64,000 bases of DNA from Azospirillum cavernae (GCF_003590795.1 NZ_QYUL01000001.1:1815001-1879000); one strand, 5' to 3'. Positions 18,337 to 25,683 are shown, numbered from the stretch's first letter. Made by a program: numbers and translations. Notes: generated by a model not told the origin, from the sequence alone.

Positions 18337-18500
18337 ACGCCATCACACCGCCCTGTGACAAGAGGCGGACGCCGACGACCGAAGCGGGAGCCTTCCGGGT
18401 TCCCGCTCGCGCCGCGCCGTCCGCGTTGGTAAACTCTGTCACGCGCCGTGGAGGTGGTGGAAGGCGCGATCCGTTGGAACCCTTTCACGGAGACGCCTCC

Positions 18501-18929
18501 ATGTTTGTCCTCGGCCCCGTCATCGTCCTGAGCGCCATCGGCTTTTTCTGCTGGCTGCTGTTCACCCTTGCCGTTTACGCGCTCCCCGCCGTCGTCGGCG
18601 TCCATGTCGGAGTCTGGGCCTGTCAGACCGGGGCCGGACTGTTGGGCGGCGTCATCGTCGGTCTGCTGTCCGGCGGAGCGACCTTCGGCGTTGGGCAATG
18701 GTTGCTGATCGCCGTGCCCTGGAACTGGGCGCGGCTGCTGATCGTCGCCATCTACACCGTCCCGGCGGTCGTGGCCGGCTACAGCGCCACCCACGGCGTC
18801 ACCCAGATGGCCATGCCGTCCCCCGTCTGGCAGACGGTCTTCTCCGTCGTCGGGGCCATCGCAGTCGGCGTCACCGCCCTGCTGCGGATCAGCGGCATGA
18901 CCGCCGACACGGCGCAGCCGGGGACATGA
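18501..18929 (+). CDS. Small integral membrane protein
   Basis: A 142-residue very hydrophobic protein with about four membrane segments: residues about 2-30, 33-60, 65-92 and 110-132. It starts at ATG 18501 after a GGAG site (18489-18492). I do not recognise a family. It lies between the DUF2493 gene and the DUF736 gene in the element's accessory backbone, so it could be an entry-exclusion or membrane helper protein, but nothing in the sequence proves that. Confidence 0.65.
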   Translation: MFVLGPVIVLSAIGFFCWLLFTLAVYALPAVVGVHVGVWACQTGAGLLGGVIVGLLSGGATFGVGQWLLIAVPWNWARLLIVAIYTVPAVVAGYSATHGVTQMAMPSPVWQTVFSVVGAIAVGVTALLRISGMTADTAQPGT

Positions 18930-19533
18930 CCAGGGCCTGCATTCCACCCTGCCCGCCCGGATAGCGGAACCAACGGACGACCGCACGCTGCCTCACCCGT
19001 CAAGCCGTCCGGCGGCACGGGCGCGCCAAAACGGTTCATCGCCCGCCCCGGATTTGTCCTCATCCGCCGGACCCGTTCTGGCGGACGCCCTCATCCCGCA
19101 CCGTCCAACGCTCACGGTGGAACCTGGGGTTTCACGGCAGGGCGGACGGATGGGCGGGCATACGGTTCTCGCAGTCCTGGGCGGGAGAAGGACCGCGTCG
19201 GAGGGGTGCGCCGTCGGTCTTGCTGGCCCCGGCGGTGATCGCCATCGTCTCCCTGACCATGACCGTCCAGTCCGGTCTCCCCAAACGGCCTCTCCGATGG
19301 GCTGATCTGGCCCAAGAGCGGCTGACGCCTCGACCGCCTATGGCGCAACGGCGGCGTTGAAACTTTCTTCCCCTGGGCTGCGCCCATTCCTCGCGCCTCA
19401 AGAAAGTTCCCCCGCCGCCGTCCTCCGCTGCGCTGCGGCCCGCAAGGGGTGCGCCGCCGGTCGTCTTGGGCCGGGCGATCACCATCGAGGCCGCATGGGG
19501 CGGACCCGAAGACAGACATCACGGAGACGGATC
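18930..19533. repeat. Intergenic region with two copies of the structured repeat (copies B and C)
   Basis: A 604-base gap without a convincing gene. Copy C is the clearer: AACTTTCTT (19360-19368) pairs with AAGAAAGTT (19400-19408), flanked by GGCGGCG and CGCCGCC, followed by CCGTCCTCCGCTGCGCTGCGG and GGGGTGCGCCGCCGGTC near 19446. Copy B at about 19160-19255 has a weaker hairpin (GGTTCTC with GAGAAGGACC) followed by GGGGTGCGCCGTCGGTC and a tail that matches copy C (GGCGGTGATCGCCATCG against GGGCGATCACCATCG). The two copies are thus direct repeats about 240 bases apart. Short GC-rich frames here look like chance. Confidence 0.5.
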
Positions 19534-19863
19534 ATGGCGACCATCGGCACCTTCAAGAAGACCGGCAACAACGACTACACCGGCGAGATCGTCACCCTCA
19601 GCGTCCAGGCCAAGAACGTCCGCGTCGTCCCCGACGCCCGCGCCACCGGCGAAAACGCCCCCAGCCACCGCGTCTTCATCGGCCGCGTCGAGATCGGCGC
19701 CGCTTGGTCCAAACGCTCCGGCGAAGGCCGCGACTATCTGGGCCTCAAGCTGGACGATCCGAGCTTCACCGCGCCGATCTACGCCAACCTGGTCGGCGAC
19801 GAGGATGGCGAGGGCTTCAGCCTCATCTGGTCCCGCCCCCAGGGCCGCCGCAACGGCGAGTGA
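19534..19863 (+). CDS. DUF736 family protein (first copy)
   Basis: A 109-residue member of the DUF736 family, small beta-rich proteins carried almost only by alphaproteobacterial plasmids and integrative elements. It starts MATIGTFKKTGNNDYTGEI after an ACGGAGACGG site and has the typical core RVFIGRVEIGAAWSKRSGEG and YLGLKLDDPSFTAPIYANL. The biochemical role is not known. A second, more divergent copy lies at 25684-26019. Confidence 0.85.
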   Translation: MATIGTFKKTGNNDYTGEIVTLSVQAKNVRVVPDARATGENAPSHRVFIGRVEIGAAWSKRSGEGRDYLGLKLDDPSFTAPIYANLVGDEDGEGFSLIWSRPQGRRNGE

Positions 19864-19930
19864 CCGCCCGGACGACGCCCCGCCCGGTCCATCCGGGCGG
19901 GGTCGGCCATTCCCTCACGCAGGAGCGCAG

Positions 19931-20203
19931 ATGATGAGCCGCTACGACATCGAAGCGGACGACGCCGTCCACAGCCACCTTGACATCGCCATCGGTTGGG
20001 ATCGCCCTCTCGGCACTTACTTCGTCCAGGTCCTCGACCCGACCCGCGACGAGGGGGAGGACGGGCACGAGATCCTTTGGCGCGGCGCCAGTTTCAGCGA
20101 CATCCTCGCGGTGGACGACGCCATCGCGCTGATCGCGCCCTGGGCCACCATCCCGCCCGATCTGCGGGCGTTGCTGATCCTCGACCGCATCCGGTTTGTC
20201 TGA
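19931..20203 (+). CDS. Small conserved hypothetical protein of the element
   Basis: A 90-residue acidic protein (MSRYDIEADDAVHSHLDIAI, then LGTYFVQVLDP and IPPDLRALLILDRIRFV). It starts at ATG 19931 after an AGGAGCG site; a second ATG follows at once. It lies 67 bases after DUF736 in the same direction and is probably co-transcribed. I do not recognise a characterised family; the compact order of strands and helices suggests a small globular protein. Confidence 0.6.
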   Translation: MMSRYDIEADDAVHSHLDIAIGWDRPLGTYFVQVLDPTRDEGEDGHEILWRGASFSDILAVDDAIALIAPWATIPPDLRALLILDRIRFV

Positions 20204-20505
20204 CCGCCGCCGCCTAACGCGCCCTCCGGGGTGCGTCAGGTTTTATGCGGACAACACGGCCAAGACGCACCGCCGTAGCCGCCACAAAACAACACCGTCT
20301 GCTCAGATCGCCCCAGTGTGCCCGGCGTCAGCCGGACGCCTCAAGGCCGCGCGGCCCCTCCCATTTTGTTGGGGATCGTCGAAAGCGACGCCCACCAGCA
20401 AAATCGGCTCCTCCGCGCGCCGGCTGCGCCGGTCGCGGGCGCGAGCCTTGACCCGTCCCCCTCCCGCCCGGACGCGGGCGTCGTCTTTCACACCCGCCGA
20501 GGGAG
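20204..20505. repeat. Intergenic structured repeat (copy D)
   Basis: ATTTTGTTGG (20363-20372) pairs with CCAGCAAAAT (20395-20404) with one mismatch, followed by CTCCTCCGCGCG and CGGCTGCGCCGG. This is the same plan as copies A and C: an A/T-tipped hairpin in GC-rich DNA, then a TCCTCCG block. A second weaker A/T hairpin (GGTTTTATGCGG with CCGCCACAAAAC) lies at 20239-20288 and follows GGGGTGCG at 20229-20236. No gene is seen in the gap. Confidence 0.45.
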
Positions 20506-20511
20506 ATGACG

Positions 20512-20649
20512 ATGACGCTCGAACAGCACATCGAGGAACTGCGCGCCGAACTCCGACACGGCTCCCGCAAGGAACACCGCCGGATCGAACGTGAGTTGAA
20601 GACGGCCTGCGAGGAACTCGCCCGCCGTCTGGCCAGGGAGCGGCAATAG
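20512..20649 (+). CDS. Small charged helical protein
   Basis: A 45-residue frame (MTLEQHIEELRAELRHGSRK and onward, ending ARRLARERQ) with a good ribosome site (GAGGGAGA, 20499-20506) and strong heptad-like helix character. ATG 20506 is an alternative in-frame start two codons earlier. It lies between the repeat region and the PIN/Phd pair. Similar very short helical proteins are common on such elements; no function is known. Confidence 0.5.
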   Translation: MTLEQHIEELRAELRHGSRKEHRRIERELKTACEELARRLARERQ

Positions 20650-20702
20650 CGCCTCCCAAACCGACCGCTCCACCCACCCTGGAGCGGCCCGACCTGTCTG
20701 AC

Positions 20703-21137
20703 CTACCGGGGCAGAGCCGAAAAAGGATCGATCACGTCGACGCCCAACGGCGCGAAATGCCGAAGATTGCGGGTCAGGATGGTCAATCCGTGATGCCGCG
20801 CCGTCGCCGCGATGGCGATGTCGGCGAATCCCGGGGCTTGGCCTTGACCCCGCGCCTGATCGGAAAGCCGCCCCGCCACCCGGGCCACCGCCAGATCGAA
20901 TGGCAGGATGCGGCGGCTGTAGAGATGCAACAGCGCCTCCAGCCACGCTTCCAGATCGGCCGCCTTGCGCGTCGCCCCCTCCCGCCGCAGCTTGGCGACG
21001 CCGTCCTCGACCTCCGCCACCGTCACCGCCGACAGGTAAAGCCGCGCCGACCGCTCGTCCATCCAGGCCAACAGGTCGGTCGACGCGACCTTGGAGGGGG
21101 CGCCGGCGGACAGGACGTTGGTGTCGACCAGATACAC
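20703..21137 (-). CDS. PIN-domain ribonuclease toxin (VapC family, FitB-like)
   Basis: A 144-residue PIN toxin. MYLVDTNVLSAGAP gives the first catalytic Asp (residue 5), LYLSAVTVAEVEDGV the conserved Glu near 43, and GFADIAIAATARHHG the Asp near 104 plus the final acidic region. The enzyme should cleave RNA with Mg or Mn. It starts 10 bases after the stop of the Phd-type antitoxin gene on the same strand, the usual antitoxin-toxin order. Confidence 0.9.
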   Translation of the reverse strand: MYLVDTNVLSAGAPSKVASTDLLAWMDERSARLYLSAVTVAEVEDGVAKLRREGATRKAADLEAWLEALLHLYSRRILPFDLAVARVAGRLSDQARGQGQAPGFADIAIAATARHHGLTILTRNLRHFAPLGVDVIDPFSALPR

Positions 21138-21147
21138 GGCGGCGGCC

Positions 21148-21390
21148 TCAGAAGCCAGAGTCGCGCATGGGCGCGGCGTCGCGCGTCGGCACGTCGTCGG
21201 GCGCCAGCGGCGCGCTCATCAGCAAGCGGCCAAAGGACGGCGCCTGGGACAGACGCTCCCATTCGGCAAAGCTGAGAACCACCGCTTCCCGCTTGCCATG
21301 CCGGGTGATGATGGCGGGTTCGCCGCGCACCGCGTCATCGATCACGGCCGACAGGCTGGCCTTGGCCTCCCGAAGCTGAATTTCACGCAT
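21148..21390 (-). CDS. Phd/YefM-family antitoxin
   Basis: An 80-residue antitoxin with the Phd fold at the N-terminus (MREIQLREAKASLSAVIDDA, then PAIITRHGKREAVVLSFAEW), which dimerises and binds the operator, and a disordered tail that should neutralise the PIN toxin. The ATG at 21388-21390 is chosen over longer upstream starts because it begins the Phd domain and lies just downstream of a perfect operator-like palindrome. Confidence 0.9.
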   Translation of the reverse strand: MREIQLREAKASLSAVIDDAVRGEPAIITRHGKREAVVLSFAEWERLSQAPSFGRLLMSAPLAPDDVPTRDAAPMRDSGF

Positions 21391-21410
21391 GAGCGCCCCC
21401 CCGCAAGATG

Positions 21411-21425
21411 TGACCACTGTGGTCA
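21411..21425. promoter_or_regulatory. Operator-like palindrome of the Phd/PIN operon
   Basis: TGACCACTGTGGTCA is a perfect 7-1-7 palindrome 20 bases upstream of the antitoxin start. The site and the short spacing are what Phd-type autorepressors use. Binding of the antitoxin or its toxin complex here is inference. Confidence 0.6.
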
Positions 21426-21714
21426 TATGGGGTCCCGCGCGCCCCGAGATCAAGCCGGATCGCCGTCGGTCGAACCGAAAGACGGGCGCATCCGGCCAAG
21501 GCCGGACCAGGCTCTATTCCGCTGGTTGTACAGCTCCACGAAGCCCCGTGCCGGGTCTTCGCGCCCGGGGCGTGACGATCCCTTGCGCGAGGCGCCCGAA
21601 CGTCCCTGCGGATCAGCGCCGCATCACCGAGGCGGGCCGAACCGGCACGACGCCTCGAACCGGATGGCCTTGAACGCGCAATCGACTAGAATACCCCATA
21701 GGAAGGATACTCTT
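21426..21714. other. Gap upstream of the DUF2285 gene
   Basis: About 290 bases with no convincing gene. The last part holds a strong ribosome site AGGAAGGA (21699-21706) for the next gene. TAGAAT at 21687-21692 is a possible -10 element, but no matching -35 at normal spacing was found. Confidence 0.3.
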
Positions 21715-21963
21715 ATGCCTCAAAGCTATCTGGACGAACCGCCGCAAAGCGCAACACTCACACCGTATGACCGTGAGCATATGACGTTGTATCTGCGCCT
21801 GCTGGACGCCGCCACCGACGGCGCGCCGTGGGAGGAAGCCGTTTCTGTCCTGTTCGGCCTTGATCCCCGTCGTGAACCGGAGCGCGCCAAGCGTGTTCAC
21901 GACTCCCATCTCGCCCGCGCCCGTTGGATGAGCGAGAGCGGCTATCGTCTTCTGCTCCGTTAA
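21715..21963 (+). CDS. Small DUF2285-type protein, QseM-like antiactivator candidate
   Basis: An 82-residue protein (TPYDREHMTLYLRLLDAATD, then GLDPRREPERAKRVHDSHLA and ARWMSESGYRLLLR) of the small single-domain DUF2285 type. Its C-terminal plan (LDxxxxPxRAxxxHxSHLARARWM) mirrors the end of the long DUF2285 proteins, including the one encoded next at 22.3-22.9 kb. In ICEMlSymR7A the small DUF2285 protein QseM binds and blocks both TraR and FseA. The position just upstream of an fseA-like gene supports an antiactivator role by analogy. No traR or traI gene is visible, so the regulatory input may differ. Confidence 0.65.
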   Translation: MPQSYLDEPPQSATLTPYDREHMTLYLRLLDAATDGAPWEEAVSVLFGLDPRREPERAKRVHDSHLARARWMSESGYRLLLR

Positions 21964-22094
21964 GGCTCCCCCAAACGATCTTGTTGCCGCGCTGGCAACG
22001 CCTGTTCACGCCGCGCCCTCTTCAACGCGCGGTTTTTCCCGCCAAACTGTCCTTGCGGGCACCGAGATGTGCGGTGTGGGATGCGGAGATGACA

Positions 22095-22881
22095 ATGACT
22101 CCAGACACCTCACAATGGCGGGTTGCGGAACGCTATGATTACATTGGCGCCATCTCCGCAGCCGAACTCGCCTGGGAATGGCTGCGGCGCAACGCGCGCT
22201 ACCAGATTGACCACCGTGACCATGCCCGGACGCTGGCGTCCCAGCAACGCCACAGTCCCGACACAGTGACGTGGCCGACCTGTTGGGGGTTGCGATTTCC
22301 CGATCAGACCCAGCGCGCGCGCCATCGACACGCCAATCTTCTGGACGCCGTCCGACCACACAGCCGTCGTCCTGCTGGTCCCCACCCCGTCCGTCCTGCT
22401 TGACCGGGCCAGCCATTTCCAGGCGCTGACGGTGGACGAAGGGCGAACGGACGAACTCGGCCTGCATCTCCATGTCGACCTTGGCGACGGCGACCGGCTT
22501 CAACTGCTCCGGCTTGCCCCAGCCACCGCCAATCAACCGCTCGCCGCCCTGGTTCCTCTCGACAAGGATGGCCCGGATCGGCTGGACTCCATCGCCCGGC
22601 TGCTGCGCGCCCGGCTCGGTCGCCCGATTCCCTCCGACACCCGCCTGACCGCCCAGCAACGCCGCCGCGCCCGCCACATGCTGCAAGCGGTTGACGGGCG
22701 GATGAACGGCGCTGGCTACCGCGACATCGCCAAAGCCATCTTCGGCGTCGAGCGGGTGAACGACCATCCATGGAAGACGTCGCCGTTGCGCGACCTCACC
22801 ATGGATTTGGTCAAGGACGCGTTCGCCATGATCGCCGGGGGCTACCGCGCGCTTCTTCGCCGCCGACACCGGGGATCATAG
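22095..22881 (+). CDS. fseA: FseA-like excision activator made by +1 ribosomal frameshift (DUF6499 + DUF2285)
   Basis: Two overlapping frames encode one protein. Frame one (22095-22403) has the DUF6499 module (WRVAERYDYIGAISAAELAW and WEWLRRNARYQ) and reaches CWGLRFP before running into meaningless residues and a TGA at 22401. The +1 frame, open from upstream to 22881, continues correctly as ARAIDTPIFWTPSDHTAVVL and the DUF2285 domain (TAQQRRRARHMLQAVDGR). In the M. loti element, FseA is made from msi172-msi171 when tRNA-Phe slips from UUU to UUC in a conserved motif; here TTT C lies at 22296-22299 in the same GLRF context. The start at 22095 has GGAG six bases upstream; 22089 is an alternative. 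The product should activate the excisionase gene. Confidence 0.8.
22293..22302 (+). promoter_or_regulatory. Candidate +1 programmed frameshift site
   Basis: CGATTTCCCG: reading CGA TTT then slipping one base forward to TTC CCG joins the DUF6499 frame to the DUF2285 frame. It matches the UUU-to-UUC tRNA-Phe slip reported for fseA of ICEMlSymR7A and lies directly after the WGL coding motif. A decayed gene with a random indel is the alternative. Confidence 0.7.
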
Positions 22882-23019
22882 CCCCATGGACCACCGGCCA
22901 GGGGGTGGGAGTTAGGCCCGGCTTTCTTCCCCCTCCCCCTTCCCGGCCCTTGTTCGCCACCGTGGCCCCTGCCCGCCGCTGACCACCAGCGGCAACGCCG
23001 ACAGCACGGAGGCACGATC

Positions 23020-23331
23020 ATGAAGCCCGATTTCGCCAGTCTCCCGCCGCGCTTCCTGCGCACCCCCGAAGCCGCGCAATTCCTCGGCCTGTCCGGTCGC
23101 ACCCTGGAAAAGCACCGCACCTACGGCACCGGCCCCGCCTACCGCAAGCTGGGTGGCCGCGTCGTCTACGCCCTGGAGGACCTCCAGTCCTGGGCCAGCC
23201 GTGGCGCCGTCACCTCGACCTCCGACCCCAACGGCGCGCTCAGCGCCGCCAAGCCCCGGCCCGCCACCAGCCTTCCCGCCATCGGCCTTCCAACCCGACC
23301 GCCGGTCGCCACCGGCCAGCGGCCCCGCTGA
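23020..23331 (+). CDS. Helix-turn-helix excisionase-like protein (AlpA/RdfS-type)
   Basis: A 103-residue protein with a winged helix-turn-helix of the MerR/excisionase type at residues about 10-60 (FLRTPEAAQFLGLSGRTLEK, then YRKLGGRVVYALEDLQSWA) and a disordered Pro/Ala-rich tail. Small proteins of this type bend DNA at attachment sites as recombination directionality factors or act as regulators; rdfS is the target of FseA in ICEMlSymR7A. The position between the fseA-like gene and repA fits either role. A GGAGG site precedes ATG 23020. The matching integrase is not in this window. Confidence 0.72.
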   Translation: MKPDFASLPPRFLRTPEAAQFLGLSGRTLEKHRTYGTGPAYRKLGGRVVYALEDLQSWASRGAVTSTSDPNGALSAAKPRPATSLPAIGLPTRPPVATGQRPR

Positions 23332-23342
23332 GGAGCGTCGCC

Positions 23343-24458
23343 ATGGTTGGCAGTCTCGTCGCTTCCAGCGAACGTTCCCGCCTCGACCCGTTCGTCGTGG
23401 CCACGGGCGACGCCGCGCCGCGCGACCAGCGCGACCTGATGGAGCGCCCCTTCTTCTCGCTGGCCAAGGCCAAACGGGTGGCGCCGATTCTCTACGAGGC
23501 TGGCGCCGTGCGCGTCGAGGTCTTCGCCGTCGCCGAGCACGGAATGGCCACCATCTGGGACGCCGACCTGCTGATCTGGGCCGCCAGCCAGATCGTCGCG
23601 GCGGAGACGGCGGGGCTGAAAACCTCCCGTTTCCTGCGCTTCATCCCCTACCAACTCCTCACCGCCGTCGGTCGCCAGACCGGTGCCCGCGACTACAGGC
23701 TGCTCAAGAACGCCCTGGTCCGGCTGCAATCCACCGTGATCCGCACCACCATCCGCCAGGGCGAGCACTGGCGTCGGCGCCAATTCTCCTGGATCAACGA
23801 ATGGGAGGAGATGACCCGGCGCGACGGTCGGGCCGAAGGCATGGAAATCGTCCTGCCCGACTGGTTCTATCGCGGGGTCATCGACCGCTCCCTGATCCTG
23901 AGCATCGACCCGGCCTATTTCCGCCTCACCGGCGGCATCGAACGCTGGCTCTACCGCGTCGCCCGCAAGCACGCCGGCCACCAAGCGCAGGGCTGGCGGT
24001 TTGACATCGCTCATCTGCACCAGAAATCCGGCAGCCTCGCCCGTTTGGCGGACTTCGCCTGCGACATCCGCCGCATCGTCTTGCGGCAGGCTCTGCCCGG
24101 CTATCGGCTCGGTCTGAAGCGCGATGGCCAACGTGACGTGCTGCGCATCCTGCCGACCGATTTATCCACAGGATCTGTGGATAAATCGGTGGGCAAGTTT
24201 CGCGACCCTGTGGACGGCATCGGGACTTCGGGCGTCGCGGGCATCGGGACTTCAGGCGTTGGGCTATCGGGACTTCGGGCGTGCAAACACCAGTTAACCC
24301 TCTGGCCTGACATGGGAATTCGCCCTCGTAATAAAGACTCTAATACAGAATCTAATAAGAGTCTTTGTTGTTGTCCGGGCGAACGCAATCCCGACCCCAC
24401 CCTGAAACCCGGCACGCAAACGCGTTCGCCTCCCCGCAAACCGGGAGAGCGGCCATGA
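23343..24458 (+). CDS. repA: Replication initiator protein A (RepA, RPA family)
   Basis: A 371-residue plasmid replication initiator. Residues about 35-270 match the RPA-type initiator of alphaproteobacterial plasmids: FFSLAKAKRVAPILYEAGAV, VFAVAEHGMATIWDADLLIW, TSRFLRFIPYQLLTAVGR and the winged-helix portion WINEWEEMTRRDGRAEGMEI. The last 100 residues are unusual because the coding DNA there carries an inverted pair of DnaA boxes, three 20-bp direct repeats and an AT-rich segment, so the origin seems to overlap the gene's 3' end. It follows the HTH gene by 11 bases and overlaps the parA remnant by ATGA. It would let the element replicate after excision. Confidence 0.85.
   Translation: MVGSLVASSERSRLDPFVVATGDAAPRDQRDLMERPFFSLAKAKRVAPILYEAGAVRVEVFAVAEHGMATIWDADLLIWAASQIVAAETAGLKTSRFLRFIPYQLLTAVGRQTGARDYRLLKNALVRLQSTVIRTTIRQGEHWRRRQFSWINEWEEMTRRDGRAEGMEIVLPDWFYRGVIDRSLILSIDPAYFRLTGGIERWLYRVARKHAGHQAQGWRFDIAHLHQKSGSLARLADFACDIRRIVLRQALPGYRLGLKRDGQRDVLRILPTDLSTGSVDKSVGKFRDPVDGIGTSGVAGIGTSGVGLSGLRACKHQLTLWPDMGIRPRNKDSNTESNKSLCCCPGERNPDPTLKPGTQTRSPPRKPGERP
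24156..24190. promoter_or_regulatory. Palindrome with two perfect DnaA boxes (replication origin)
   Basis: Perfect 16-bp arms (24156-24171 and 24175-24190) around GAT. Each arm contains the consensus DnaA box TTATCCACA (24162-24170 on plus, 24176-24184 on minus). Two consensus boxes in exact inversion next to iterons is strong evidence for an origin, even though the DNA is also translated as part of RepA. Confidence 0.8.
24216..24282. repeat. Iteron array, three 20-bp direct repeats
   Basis: Copies at 24216-24235, 24240-24259 and 24263-24282 share ATCGGGACTTC.GGCGT with one or two changes. The spacing of 23-24 bases, about two helical turns, is typical of RepA-binding iterons. They are translated as GIGTSGV repeats at the RepA C-terminus. 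Confidence 0.75.
24283..24376. promoter_or_regulatory. AT-rich segment with hairpin, candidate unwinding region
   Basis: Directly after the iterons the DNA becomes AT-rich (AATAAAGACTCTAATACAG). A perfect 9-bp inverted repeat AAAGACTCT/AGAGTCTTT sits at 24333-24341 and 24358-24366. Next to DnaA boxes and iterons this is the expected place of strand opening. Function is inferred from order only. Confidence 0.5.
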
Positions 24459-24568
24459 TCGCCGCCCTGCTCAACCAGACGGGTGGAGCCGGCAAAACAA
24501 CGCTGACCAAGCGCGCGTTCACCACCCGCCTTAGCGACGCCGAACGCACGCCCGGAGATACGGCATGA
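24455..24568 (+). pseudogene. parA: parA remnant with only the P-loop start
   Basis: The frame begins MIAALLNQTGGAGKTTL, the deviant Walker A start of ParA partition ATPases (usual form like LLNQKGGVGKTTL), then after about 20 residues ends in an unrelated-looking tail. Relatives of this element carry a full parA of about 210 residues between repA and the DUF2840 gene, so about 180 residues appear deleted. The lysine usual at position 9 is also Thr here. The ATG overlaps the repA stop and the stop overlaps the next ATG, so the deletion kept translational coupling. Confidence 0.7.
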
Positions 24569-25074
24569 CCGGCCCAGCCCTCTCCCATCCGCAGAACGCG
24601 ACCACGCCACTGGACCGTCTGACGCATGTCAACCTGATCTGGATCGAACAGCGGGTCGAACACTGGATCCGATTTGGCGACGAGGCCGAGGAACGGATCA
24701 TCGACCGCCGCCGCCGCGTCCTGTCCTTCTCCCCAGACAGCGTCTTCGCCTTCGTCCGCTGGGTCGCCAACGAGCATGGCTCCGTCCTGTCCCGCGTCAC
24801 CATCCTGCGCGCCGTCACGCCCGGACAGCCCTATCAGACCGTGCCCTCGGTGCGGCCCGGCGGCGAAATCCTGCTCGCCATCGGCGGCTGGCCGAAGGTC
24901 GAGCGGGTGTTGCAAGCGATCGACGCCATCGAAGCCATCGGCATCGATCCGACCGAGGTTTCCCCCGATCATTGGCGGCATCTCAACAACCGCCTGACCG
25001 CTGGTCAGGAGCCGCACCCCTACAGCCCCCTCCAGCACCGGGCCTTCCTCCTGCGCCGGAGGGCGGCGCCATGA
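24565..25074 (+). CDS. DUF2840 domain protein
   Basis: A 169-residue protein of the DUF2840 family, found almost only between parA and traF in alphaproteobacterial conjugative elements. Typical segments are HVNLIWIEQRVEHWIRFG, FAFVRWVANEHGSVLSRVTI and RAVTPGQPYQTVPSVRPGGE. It overlaps both neighbours by four bases (ATGA), so it is translated with parA and traF. The role is unknown; position suggests maintenance or transfer. Confidence 0.8.
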   Translation: MTGPALSHPQNATTPLDRLTHVNLIWIEQRVEHWIRFGDEAEERIIDRRRRVLSFSPDSVFAFVRWVANEHGSVLSRVTILRAVTPGQPYQTVPSVRPGGEILLAIGGWPKVERVLQAIDAIEAIGIDPTEVSPDHWRHLNNRLTAGQEPHPYSPLQHRAFLLRRRAAP

Positions 25075-25613
25075 CCCGTTTCGGTTATGCCGTCACCACG
25101 TGTCTTTCCGTCCTCGCCATCGGCGGCCTGTCTCCGCTGTCGGTGACGCCCCGGCTGCTGTGGAACGCCACGGCCAGCGCGCCGGTCGGTCTCTACGCCT
25201 TGCGGCCGGACGCCGCTCCGGCGCTCGGCGATCTGGTCGCCGTCCAACCGACCGAGCCGCTGGCCTCTTTCCTCGACCAGGGCGGTTATCTGCCCCAGGG
25301 CGTGCCGCTGCTGAAGCGGGTGGCGGCGTTGCCGGGACAGACCGTCTGCCGCACCGGCGTCACCGTCACCATCGACGGAACCACCGCCGCCACGGCGCGG
25401 CGCCACGACCATCTCGGGCGTCCGCTGCCGACCTGGAGCGGCTGCCTGACGCTGCGGCCCGGCGACGTTTTCCTGCTCAACCGTCATCCCGACAGCCTCG
25501 ATGGCCGCTATTTCGGGCCTGTCCCGGCGGCCACGCTGCTCGGTCGCGCGCAACCGCTGCTCACCGACGAGGCTGGAGACGGCGCCTTCCACGGACGGGC
25601 GGCGGCGCGCTGA
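25071..25613 (+). CDS. traF: TraF-type S26 signal peptidase
   Basis: A 180-residue membrane serine protease of the S26 family as in conjugation systems (TraF/LepB-like), which matures and in RP4 circularises the TrbC pilin. It has an N-terminal membrane anchor (residues about 5-25), the catalytic Ser in ASAPVGLYAL near 44 and the general-base Lys in VPLLKRVAALPGQTV near 84. The end has the box typical of the family (LNRHPDSLDGRYFGPV). It overlaps the DUF2840 gene by four bases. Its likely substrate, TrbC, is encoded at 34032-34367. Confidence 0.88.
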   Translation: MTRFGYAVTTCLSVLAIGGLSPLSVTPRLLWNATASAPVGLYALRPDAAPALGDLVAVQPTEPLASFLDQGGYLPQGVPLLKRVAALPGQTVCRTGVTVTIDGTTAATARRHDHLGRPLPTWSGCLTLRPGDVFLLNRHPDSLDGRYFGPVPAATLLGRAQPLLTDEAGDGAFHGRAAAR

Positions 25614-25683
25614 ACGCCGCCCCTGTGGCGTCCGCCCATCCCCACATCCCCCCGTCATCACTGTCGCATCAGGAGCACGCGTC

